Shown here: piece by piece, positions 9,492 to 16,625 of the stretch
How positions within the stretch are numbered: position 1 is the stretch's first letter
How the letters are laid out: each line of letters begins with the position of its first letter
Translations under genes and position numbers: made by a program
Source of the DNA: Salinicola rhizosphaerae
Lineage (GTDB): Bacteria; Pseudomonadota; Gammaproteobacteria; Pseudomonadales; Halomonadaceae
Reading direction: 5' to 3'
NCBI RefSeq assembly: GCF_014652715.1
Contig: NZ_BMZI01000001.1
Location: 504,062 to 568,061, forward strand
Length of the DNA: 64,000 bases
The notes under the pieces: model-generated
Databases searched by the model: none
What the model was told of the DNA's origin: nothing
The model's input: the letters and a program-made list of their open reading frames with translations, nothing else

Positions 9492-9506
9492 GTTGGTTTA
9501 ACCAAC
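9492..9506. repeat. Palindrome in the yjbE leader
   Basis: GTTGGTT-T-AACCAAC is a perfect 7-bp inverted repeat around one central base, 33 bp before the yjbE start codon and downstream of the candidate -10. It could be an operator or an mRNA hairpin affecting translation. A further CAACCAAC lies just downstream. Confidence 0.5.
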
Positions 9507-9538
9507 GTTTTGGCTCAACCAACAAACCAGGAGGACCC

Positions 9539-9778
9539 ATGAAGAAGCTAGCCATCATGGCAGTCGCACTTATGGCTGTCTCTTCAGTTGCTGCCGCGCA
9601 AGAAGTGGCGGTCGGTCAAGCTGCCGGCGCCGGTAGCGCAGCCAACGCTTCGACAGCATCCGCTGCTGCCGCAAGCTCGGCTGCGTCATCGGTTGGCGCC
9701 TTGGCTGCCGCAGGCGGTAGCGATGGCACAAGCGGAACTGGTACGACCGGTACTACCGGCACGACCGGGACCCGGTAA
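9539..9778 (+). CDS. yjbE: YjbE-like small secreted threonine/glycine-rich EPS protein
   Basis: A 79-residue protein with a Sec signal peptide (MKKLAIMAVALMAVSSVAAA, cleavage near AQE), an Ala/Ser-rich middle and a Gly/Thr repeat tail (GTGTTGTTGTTGT). Length and composition match E. coli YjbE, first gene of yjbEFGH, which is involved in production of an extracellular polysaccharide. The true start is the ATG at 9539, with a strong ribosome-binding site (CCAGGAGG) 5 bases upstream and the signal peptide following. An upstream in-frame start at 9440 would add 33 residues ahead of the signal. A terminator hairpin follows the stop. Its molecular role is unknown even in E. coli. Confidence 0.82.
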   Translation: MKKLAIMAVALMAVSSVAAAQEVAVGQAAGAGSAANASTASAAAASSAASSVGALAAAGGSDGTSGTGTTGTTGTTGTR

Positions 9779-9804
9779 TGGCAGCAGTACGTCATTACTG
9801 CCTG

Positions 9805-9831
9805 GAAGACCGCCCTCGGGCGGTCTTCTTT
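9805..9831 (+). terminator. Intrinsic terminator or attenuator between yjbE and yjbF
   Basis: A 10-bp perfect GC-rich stem (GAAGACCGCC / GGCGGTCTTC) with loop CTCG is followed by TTTCGTCT. It lies 26 bp after the yjbE stop and before the next start, so it probably terminates most transcripts and leaves yjbE expressed well above yjbFGH. Confidence 0.7.
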
Positions 9832-9867
9832 CGTCTATTCGATTCCCGCCAGCCACTCTCGCACCGT

Positions 9868-10527
9868 GTGCGCGTCAAGGATTTCCCGGCCCTTCTGGCA
9901 ATGCTTGCCTTACCGTTGGCCATGACCGGCTGCGCGCTGGGTGAGAGTCCATCGATCAATAGTCTGCTCGAGGGAGCCACAGGGGACGATATCGCCACGC
10001 AGGCCAATGACACGCCCTATGCATCGCTGGATTTCAAAGTTGATGGCAACGGCGGACTGATCATTCTTGCCGAGCAGGCCGACGCGTTGACCTACTGGCA
10101 ATTTTCGGACAACGCGACTGTCGCTCTGCAGAACGGCTACCTGAAAAGCAGCGCGGGACTGCCGAGCGATCTGATCGACACGCGATTCGACGCCTCCGAT
10201 AGTCAGCCCTGGCGCGATTCGCAGCCAACCGGGCACTACGGGATCGAACGGGAGTGGCGCACTGCCGATGGGCAAGCCCACCACGGTCATGCTCGCGGGG
10301 CTCTGCAGTGCGATAGCGATCCGGTCGAGCTGGAACTACCGCTGACGACACAGACGCTCCAAGCGTGCCTCGAAACGCTGACCTGGGATGACGGTGAAAC
10401 CACGACCAGCACGCTATGGCGTTCGCCGACAGACCACAGGCTATGGGCCGTGGACACCCAACCGTGGCCCGATGGACCGACATTCTCGTGGCGGATCGCA
10501 AGGCCGTGGCAGACGGCCGACGACTGA
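9868..10527 (+). CDS. yjbF: YjbF/GfcB-family lipoprotein
   Basis: The second yjb gene encodes a predicted outer-membrane lipoprotein of the YjbF/GfcB family, linked to extracellular polysaccharide secretion. I place the start at the GTG at 9868. It yields a short basic start, a hydrophobic stretch and the lipobox LAMTGC about 22 residues in, and the terminator hairpin upstream then stays non-coding. The open frame itself extends back to an ATG at 9778, which would put 30 implausible residues before the signal. The mature part (about 200 residues) is soluble with no catalytic motif visible. Genomic position next to yjbE, yjbG and yjbH supports the call. Confidence 0.8.
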   Translation: MRVKDFPALLAMLALPLAMTGCALGESPSINSLLEGATGDDIATQANDTPYASLDFKVDGNGGLIILAEQADALTYWQFSDNATVALQNGYLKSSAGLPSDLIDTRFDASDSQPWRDSQPTGHYGIEREWRTADGQAHHGHARGALQCDSDPVELELPLTTQTLQACLETLTWDDGETTTSTLWRSPTDHRLWAVDTQPWPDGPTFSWRIARPWQTADD

Positions 10528-10609
10528 GTGTCTCGCTCGGCCCTCGAGCCGTAGCGCCAGCCGAATTGCCTTGGGTGAGGACCGAGACTTGCGGGAAATG
10601 GGCAGCGAC

Positions 10610-10735
10610 TATCCAGCATTGACTGGAAACCAGCCAGCATTGAATGGAAACCAACGAGAATTGAATAGAGACCATCCCGAATTGAACAGACACCATCCGG
10701 GATTGAATAGAGACTTGCCGGAAAGGGAACAGGGA
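10610..10735 (+). repeat. Six-copy 21-bp tandem repeat between yjbF and yjbG
   Basis: Units begin at 10610, 10631, 10652, 10673, 10694 and 10715. The middle four are closest to each other (for example CAGCCAGCATTGAATGGAAAC and CATCCGGGATTGAATAGAGAC); the outer two have drifted. The array fills most of the 213-bp gap between yjbF and yjbG and ends five bases before the yjbG ATG, so it supplies the yjbG ribosome-binding region (GGGAACAGGGACG). Confidence 0.85.
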
Positions 10736-10740
10736 CGTTC

Positions 10741-11631
10741 ATGAAGCCACTGACCAACAGACCGACGATCGCGCGACGCGATTGGCAAGCATCGTGCGCT
10801 GTGCGACCCCGGTCGGTAGTGGCCCGACGCCTGGCGCAACTCGTGATGGTGTCGCTGCTGGCGAGTGCGGCCACTTTCGCCACGGCGCAGTCGACGGCGC
10901 CGACCGATGACAGCGAGCCCCCCGCCCTCTTCACGATTGATATCGAAGGTCGTCAGACCAGTGACACGCCGCCCACGCTTCTCGATGCCTGGCTCACCGT
11001 CGAGCAGGAAGCGCCGGTCAACTGGTCCCGCGCATTCGTGGTGCGCGACGAGCTGGCACCCGAGGAGCGCCAGCTGCAACGGCGACTCACGGCGGAACTC
11101 GAGAACCTCAGCCTGCAGTTTCGGCTTCTCGATCATCCGCAGATCGCCGAGGGGCTTGTCGCCTGGCAAAGCGCGCTATCAAAACTCGATGCCGGCCGGG
11201 TGCCCGGACGGGTCGATCCGACTTGGCTCATGGCACATCTTCGCGAAGTGCCGCTGGCCTCGCAGATCGACGAGATGGGCTGGTGCCAGACACCCGATTG
11301 GGTGGAGGCCTGGACCCCGCTCGGCGTAACGCGCGAGCCGTGGCAACCGGCCATGACCGTCGACGATCTGCTGGCCGAATTACCCGGCACCGCCTACGCC
11401 AACGCTGACCAGGCCCGGGTGATCACACCGCAGGGCGATGTTCGCGACATCGGAATCGCAGCCTGGAATCACCAGCCGGCGTCACTGACACCCGGCAGCC
11501 GGATCGTCGTCGACCTGCCGCTGGATGCCGTGAGCGCACGCTGGGTCGACAGCGCTTTGCCGCAGTTTCTTGCCACACGAGTACCGGGTGACGAATGCAC
11601 CACCGTCGATACCGCGACGCTCTATCCCTAA
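10741..11631 (+). CDS. yjbG: YjbG/GfcC-family capsule/EPS biosynthesis protein
   Basis: A 296-residue periplasmic protein of the GfcC/YjbG family. It has a long basic N-terminus followed by the hydrophobic stretch LAQLVMVSLLASAATFATAQ (about residues 30-50), a signal peptide. The mature region shows the family pattern of a beta-grasp-like N-part (DAWLTVEQEAPVNWSRAF) and a helical AxxLxRRLTAELENL segment. The E. coli homologues are needed for group-4 capsule or Yjb polysaccharide secretion; biochemical function is unknown. A later start would shorten the N-terminus. The gene is flanked by yjbF and yjbH. Confidence 0.8.
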   Translation: MKPLTNRPTIARRDWQASCAVRPRSVVARRLAQLVMVSLLASAATFATAQSTAPTDDSEPPALFTIDIEGRQTSDTPPTLLDAWLTVEQEAPVNWSRAFVVRDELAPEERQLQRRLTAELENLSLQFRLLDHPQIAEGLVAWQSALSKLDAGRVPGRVDPTWLMAHLREVPLASQIDEMGWCQTPDWVEAWTPLGVTREPWQPAMTVDDLLAELPGTAYANADQARVITPQGDVRDIGIAAWNHQPASLTPGSRIVVDLPLDAVSARWVDSALPQFLATRVPGDECTTVDTATLYP

Positions 11632-11660
11632 GTGAATCCCAGGATCATTAAGCCAGGCCC

Positions 11661-13811
11661 ATGACGAAAATCGCAAAACGCCGCTTCTGCGCCGCCCGCC
11701 GTGTGCCCCCCGCCATCGGTTTCACGTTACCGATGCTGCCGTTGCCGCTGCTGCTGGCGCAGGCGCCTGTCGCCCACGCCGATCTGGGGCAGGCGCGAAC
11801 CGACTTCGGTGGCGTCGGCCTGATGCAGACCCCGACCGCGCGCATGGCGCCGCTCGGCGATATCTCGCTGAATGCCAGTCATGTCTCGCCCTACAATCGC
11901 TACAACGTCAGCGTCCAGGCGCTCGACTGGCTGGAGGCGGGCTTTCGCTACACCGCCGTGCTCAACCAGGACTATCGCGCCTCGGGCGATGACGACCGCT
12001 CCTATCTCGACAAGGGCGTCGACTTCAAGCTCCGCCTGCTCGAGGAAAACCGATACACGCCGGCCGTTGCGCTCGGTTTCCGCGACTTCGGCGGTACCGG
12101 GCTCTTCGGCAGTGAATACCTGGTCGCCAGCAAACGCTGGTACGACTTCGACTTCACGCTCGGGCTGGGCTGGGGATATCTGGCCAACGGCAGCAGTCTC
12201 GACAACCCGCTGTCCGCTGTCTCGAGCCGATTCGATGCGCGCTCGACCCAGAATCCGGATCAGGCCGGCGACTTCGAGCTCGGCGATCTCTTCGCCGGCA
12301 ATCTCGGCCTGTTCGGCGGGGTCGAATATCAGACACCCTGGCAGCCGCTGACGCTGCAGCTCGAATATGACGGCAACGACTATCGCAACGAGCCACTGGA
12401 CAACCCGCAGACGCAGGATTCACCGATCAACGTCGGCGCCCGCCTGGATCTCAACGACAACGTCTCGCTGAGCGCAGGCTTCGAACGCGGCAACACGGCC
12501 ATGTTCGGCATCACGTTCCGAGGAAACCTCGCGGGTCTGTCGCAGCCCAAGACGGCCGACCCACGGCCGGCGCCCATCGAGCCCGCGCCCGCCAGCACGA
12601 CCCGGAACTGGAACGACGTCAGCGACGATCTGGCAACCAACGCCGGCATGCGGGTGCGGCGCGTCACACGGGACGGCGACGAACTCATCGTCGAGGCGGA
12701 GGCCACCAAATACCGCTCCCTGCTCGAGAGCGAGACTCGCGCCAACCGCATCTTGAACAACCATACCAGCGATGACATCGACACCTATCGCTATCGCTGG
12801 GAGAGCGTCGGTCTCGGGCTGCGGGACGACGTCCACGACCGCCAGGCCTTCGTCAACGCCGCGACATCGACCGCCTACGATCAGCAGTATCACTACGGGC
12901 TGTATGCATCCGCGTTGACCCAACCCGACGACCAGGCGCCGCACGGCGAAACGCTCTATGACGACGACCTCGCCAGCTTCAGCTGGAATCTCTCTCCGGG
13001 TCTCAACCAGAACCTCGGCGGGCCCGACGGCTATCTCTATCAGCTCTACGCCAAGCTGGACGCCGAATATCGCACCGACGCCAACGGCTGGTTCAGCGGT
13101 CAGGCCGCACTCAACCTGATCGACAATTTCGACAATTACGACTACATCGCCAGCTCCAAGCTGCCGCGGGTACGTACCTACATCGGCAACTATCTGGACG
13201 AGACCAGCCTCGGAATCTACAACCTCCAGTACACCCGCACGGCGCGCTTCGGCGAGGACTGGTACGGCATGGCCTACGGCGGGATTCTGGAGATGATGTA
13301 TGCCGGCGCCGGGGGCGAGGTGCTCTATCGCCCGTTCGACAGTCGCGTGGCGTTCGGCGTCGACCTCAACTGGGTCAAGCAGCGCGATTTCGACCAGCGT
13401 TTCGACATGCGCGACTACGATACCTGGACCGGCCATGCGACCGCCTACATTCAGACAGGTGTCGAGGATGTCCTGGCGCAGATCAGCGTCGGTCGCTATC
13501 TCGCCGGAGATATCGGCACGACGTTCGACTTCTCGCGCCAGTTCGACTCGGGCGTGCGGGTCGGCGCCTGGGCCACCTTCACCGATGCCGGTGACGACTA
13601 CGGCGAAGGGAGTTTCGACAAGGGGCTCTACGTCTCGATTCCCTTCGATGCCTTCTTCACCAGCTCCAGTCGCAACAGCACGACCATCGCCTGGCAACCG
13701 CTGACCCGCGACGGCGGAGCTCGCCTCGCGCGACGCTACACCCTCTATGGCCTGACCAATGATCGAGACATGGGCAACTACTGGGATACGTACGACGACG
13801 TCTGGAAGTGA
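11661..13811 (+). CDS. yjbH: YjbH/GfcD-family outer-membrane beta-barrel protein
   Basis: A 716-residue protein with signal peptide (hydrophobic LPMLPLPLLLAQAPVAHAD, about residues 23-41). It then has the family-typical start DFGGVGLMQTPTARMAPLGDISLNASHVSPYNRYNV and alternating aromatic/polar strands throughout, ending in the aromatic DTYDDVWK. YjbH/GfcD proteins are thought to form large outer-membrane barrels for secretion of a polysaccharide distinct from the Wza substrate. No lipobox cysteine is seen. It starts 29 bp after yjbG and ends the operon. Confidence 0.88.
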   Translation: MTKIAKRRFCAARRVPPAIGFTLPMLPLPLLLAQAPVAHADLGQARTDFGGVGLMQTPTARMAPLGDISLNASHVSPYNRYNVSVQALDWLEAGFRYTAVLNQDYRASGDDDRSYLDKGVDFKLRLLEENRYTPAVALGFRDFGGTGLFGSEYLVASKRWYDFDFTLGLGWGYLANGSSLDNPLSAVSSRFDARSTQNPDQAGDFELGDLFAGNLGLFGGVEYQTPWQPLTLQLEYDGNDYRNEPLDNPQTQDSPINVGARLDLNDNVSLSAGFERGNTAMFGITFRGNLAGLSQPKTADPRPAPIEPAPASTTRNWNDVSDDLATNAGMRVRRVTRDGDELIVEAEATKYRSLLESETRANRILNNHTSDDIDTYRYRWESVGLGLRDDVHDRQAFVNAATSTAYDQQYHYGLYASALTQPDDQAPHGETLYDDDLASFSWNLSPGLNQNLGGPDGYLYQLYAKLDAEYRTDANGWFSGQAALNLIDNFDNYDYIASSKLPRVRTYIGNYLDETSLGIYNLQYTRTARFGEDWYGMAYGGILEMMYAGAGGEVLYRPFDSRVAFGVDLNWVKQRDFDQRFDMRDYDTWTGHATAYIQTGVEDVLAQISVGRYLAGDIGTTFDFSRQFDSGVRVGAWATFTDAGDDYGEGSFDKGLYVSIPFDAFFTSSSRNSTTIAWQPLTRDGGARLARRYTLYGLTNDRDMGNYWDTYDDVWK

Positions 13812-14047
13812 TCGGACTTGCGCGGACATCGTACTGTCATAGATATCGTGCTTCGGCAGACAAGGACGGCGCCTCAGGGCGCCGCCCTCGTCCGAAATCA
13901 CGCTGTGATGCCGGCGGCGACGTCCAGTGCCGAATCCGGCCAGTTCGATGGCGCCAACGCGCTACACTGTGGCCAGCTCGACGACGGGAGCGGCCGATTC
14001 GAGGTCGAATCGGGATAGCCTCTCTCATGCCACGGCGGATATCCGAA

Positions 14048-15460
14048 ATGACGCAGCGCCTTCACGACGACAGCCTGACCCTAACCGCGGCGCAGTGCCA
14101 ACAGGCGCGCCTGTCGCGAGACCCGCGCTTCGACGGCCGTTTCTTCATCGGCGTGACGACCACCGGTATCTATTGCCGTCCGATCTGTCCCGCGGTGCTA
14201 CCGCGAGAGTCTCACGTCCACTACTACGGCTCCGCCGTTGCCGCTGCCAGCGCCGGCTATCGCCCCTGCCTGCGCTGTCGCCCGGACAGCGCGCCGGAGT
14301 CCCCGGCCTGGCGCGGCAGTCAAACGACCTTCACACGAGCCCTGCAGTTGATCGATCAGGGCGCGCTGCAGCATCAGAAACTGCCCGAGCTCTGCGACCG
14401 ACTCGGTGTCGGCGAACGCTATCTGCGCCAGCTGTTCCAGCGACGCTTCGGCGTCTCGCCCAAGCGCTATGCCCTCTACCGCCAGTGCCTCTTCGCCAAG
14501 CAGCTACTGCACCAATCCACGCTGCCGGTCACCGACGTCGCGCTTGCGAGCGGGTTTTCAAGCCTCAGGCGGTTCAACGACGCCTTCAAACGCCATATCG
14601 GCCTGACCCCGAGCGAGATCCGGCGCCAGCGCGCCCCGAAACCCGGCCCACTGACGCTCCGCCTGGCCTATCGTCCACCCTATGAGTGGTCACGGCTTCG
14701 CCACTTTTTCGCGCTGCATCTCACCCACGGCATCGAGTGGATCGGCGACGATCACTACGGCCGCACGATCCGCTGGGGCGAGACGACCGGAAGCTTTACC
14801 GCCTGTCACGATGCCCGCCATCACCGTTTCGATGTCTCGCTGGCGCTGGACCGACTGGATCAGCTCAACGCCATCGTGCGCCAGATTCGTCAGCTGCTCG
14901 ATCTGGATGCCGACACGACAATCATCGAAACCCATCTTGGCAACGCCTACCCGGGCCTGGCGCTCACGCCCGGTCTGCGCCTGCCCGGCAGCTGGGGGAT
15001 ATTCGAAGCCGGCATCCGCGCCGTTCTCGGCCAGCAGGTCTCGATCGCGGCGGCCAACCGGCTGACCCAGCGGCTTGTCGACACCCTTGGCGAACGTGAT
15101 GCCCAGGGCCGCGTCCGATTTCCGACGCCGGCGGCCATCGCCGGCAGTGACCTGGCCTTTCTCGGGATGCCGGCCAGTCGCCGCGACACGCTTGGCCGGC
15201 TGGCGAATGCGTATGTTACCGGGGAGATCGGCGATGACCCGGCATCCTGGACACAGCTCAAGGGCATCGGCCCGTGGACGGCAGACGTCGCGGCGTTTCG
15301 AGGCGCCGGCCATCCGGACATCTGGCTCGCCAGCGATCTCGGAATCAAGCGCGCGCTGAAACGTCTCGATCACGCTGCGCTGAACGAGGATACGAGCGCA
15401 GAGCGCGCCTCGCCCTGGCGCAGCTATCTGACCCTGCAGCTATGGAATCACATCCTATGA
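14048..15460 (+). CDS. alkA: Ada-like/AlkA fusion: DNA-3-methyladenine glycosylase II with Ada Zn-binding and AraC domains
   Basis: Base-excision repair glycosylase for alkylated purines, fused to a regulatory module. The order is an Ada metal-binding domain (four cysteines in GIYCRPICPAVL and GYRPCLRCRPD), an AraC-type double HTH (LPELCDRLGVGERYLRQLF; VTDVALASGFSSLRRFNDAF), an AlkA N-terminal domain, then the HhH-GPD domain (IRAVLGQQVSIAAANRL; LKGIGPWTADVAAFRG with the catalytic Asp in the last motif). The Ada O6-methyltransferase domain is missing and is supplied by the next gene. The open frame extends back to 13808; the ATG at 14048 (or 14027) fits the family start. Confidence 0.93.
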   Translation: MTQRLHDDSLTLTAAQCQQARLSRDPRFDGRFFIGVTTTGIYCRPICPAVLPRESHVHYYGSAVAAASAGYRPCLRCRPDSAPESPAWRGSQTTFTRALQLIDQGALQHQKLPELCDRLGVGERYLRQLFQRRFGVSPKRYALYRQCLFAKQLLHQSTLPVTDVALASGFSSLRRFNDAFKRHIGLTPSEIRRQRAPKPGPLTLRLAYRPPYEWSRLRHFFALHLTHGIEWIGDDHYGRTIRWGETTGSFTACHDARHHRFDVSLALDRLDQLNAIVRQIRQLLDLDADTTIIETHLGNAYPGLALTPGLRLPGSWGIFEAGIRAVLGQQVSIAAANRLTQRLVDTLGERDAQGRVRFPTPAAIAGSDLAFLGMPASRRDTLGRLANAYVTGEIGDDPASWTQLKGIGPWTADVAAFRGAGHPDIWLASDLGIKRALKRLDHAALNEDTSAERASPWRSYLTLQLWNHIL

Positions 15461-16029
15461 AAACCGTTGATACAGCCAACCGACCCGAGCGCATGAGGCC
15501 ACATCCATTGACGATGGCCACGCAGGTTCAGACATACGTTCCACCCTCTGACGTCGCACTCGGCCCGATGGTCATCGGCGCCAGCGAGAAAGGCTTGATC
15601 TGGCTCGGCTTCATGAGCGACGACACGCCGCCCGGCGTGGCAGCCGGCGCCGAGCCCGGCCCATACACCCGGCGCTGCGCGGATCAACTCGACGACTACT
15701 TCGCGGGGCAGCGAGAGACGTTCGACCTGACGCTGACGCCAGACGGCACGCCCTTTCAACAGCGCGTCTGGCAGGCGCTCGCCGACATTCCCTATGGCGA
15801 GACCCGCAGCTATCGCGATATCGCCACCGCGATCGGCGCGCCTAACGCCGTGCGCGCCGTCGGCGCCGCCAACGGGCGCAATCCGCTGGCACTCATTGTT
15901 CCCTGCCACCGCGTCATCGGCAGCAATGGCACGCTGACCGGCTATGCCGGCGGCATGGCACGCAAGGCGTGGCTTCTCGAACACGAGTCCCGGCACTCGA
16001 TGACGCCGGAATTCGCGCTTCGCGGATAG
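15457..16029 (+). CDS. ogt: Methylated-DNA--[protein]-cysteine S-methyltransferase
   Basis: A suicide repair protein that transfers O6-alkyl groups from guanine to its own cysteine. The active-site motif LIVPCHRVIGSNG is present near residue 149, preceded by the HTH-like DNA-binding part (PFQQRVWQALADIPYGETRSY) and the arginine-finger region. The ATG at 15457 overlaps the alkA stop as ATGA, giving a 190-residue protein of normal size. The two genes together recreate the activities of a complete Ada protein plus AlkA. Confidence 0.95.
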   Translation: MKTVDTANRPERMRPHPLTMATQVQTYVPPSDVALGPMVIGASEKGLIWLGFMSDDTPPGVAAGAEPGPYTRRCADQLDDYFAGQRETFDLTLTPDGTPFQQRVWQALADIPYGETRSYRDIATAIGAPNAVRAVGAANGRNPLALIVPCHRVIGSNGTLTGYAGGMARKAWLLEHESRHSMTPEFALRG

Positions 16030-16087
16030 CACTCGCACTCCCACTTCGGTAAAGTCCCGACTCCCTCCTGGCGCTGCGGGTCGAACG

Positions 16088-16534
16088 ATGACGCCATTCT
16101 GGCACCGCTGGTCTCGAATGCTGACGGCATGGGCGCTGTTCGCCATGCTGATGGCGTTCGTCGGCCCGCTGATCAGTCAGACCCAGCGACTGATGGAAAT
16201 GCCGGCCCACGGTGGCCTGCCGCTGGCGTCTCACCACATGACGATGCCGTCGGGCCCGAGCGCCATGAGCGCGCACCATCACGGCACGCACGGAGACGCC
16301 GCAAGCGACACGCGCGAGCGGTTCAGTGCTGCCGACCACTGGCACATGGCCGCCTGCGGCTACTGTGATCTGTTTCTCCACGTACCGGGCGTGGCGGCGC
16401 CACCCGCCGTGCCGCCGACCCTGCCGCCGCCGCCGGAGCTGCTGCCCCGGCATCCCGTCGCCCTGCCGGCACCGGCGCTTGTCCATTCTCCCTACGCGCC
16501 ACGTGCACCGCCGTTCGGCTCCCTGATGGTTTGA
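16088..16534 (+). CDS. DUF2946-family protein, His-rich, putative metal-linked periplasmic protein
   Basis: 148 residues: an N-terminal membrane helix or signal (LTAWALFAMLMAFVGPLIS), then a histidine/methionine-rich stretch (HHMTMPSG, SAHHHGTHGD), the DUF2946 core WHMAACGYCDLFLHVPG with two cysteines, and a proline-rich tail. Genes of this family usually lie next to TonB receptors or PepSY proteins in iron or copper clusters. Here a PepSY-TM gene follows 91 bp downstream. The His/Met/Cys content suggests copper or iron binding; function is not established. Confidence 0.75.
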   Translation: MTPFWHRWSRMLTAWALFAMLMAFVGPLISQTQRLMEMPAHGGLPLASHHMTMPSGPSAMSAHHHGTHGDAASDTRERFSAADHWHMAACGYCDLFLHVPGVAAPPAVPPTLPPPPELLPRHPVALPAPALVHSPYAPRAPPFGSLMV

Positions 16535-16625
16535 CTTCGCCGACAGCGATGACGCATCGCCTGTCGCCTTCGCGCGTGGGTTCGCAGCCCCCGCGCGCCG
16601 TCACGGAATCCCTCTGGAGCCGATC

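Larger units (their letters stand above)
8524..9538. other. AT-rich divergent control region between wza and yjbE
   Basis: About 1 kb without a credible gene, clearly richer in A and T than its surroundings. It holds the leader of the wza operon (minus) with the ops element and the promoter/leader of yjbE (plus). Small open frames at 8745-8939 (+) and 8766-9053 (-) have no recognisable features. An imperfect inverted repeat (about 9117-9127 against 9148-9156) is visible. The length and composition suggest a target for H-NS/MvaT-type silencing and several regulators; this is inference. Confidence 0.7.

Noticed and set aside
10610-10735. Tandem repeats considered as a CRISPR array
   Set aside because: The units are directly adjacent without unique spacers and are degenerate; no cas genes.
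10388-10744. Open frames translating the 21-bp repeats as a 7-residue repeat protein
   Set aside because: They start inside yjbF in another phase and lack a ribosome-binding site; periodicity follows from the DNA repeat.
12420-13901. 493-codon open frame antisense to yjbH
   Set aside because: High-GC shadow of a well-supported outer-membrane gene; low-complexity translation with no family motif or ribosome-binding site.
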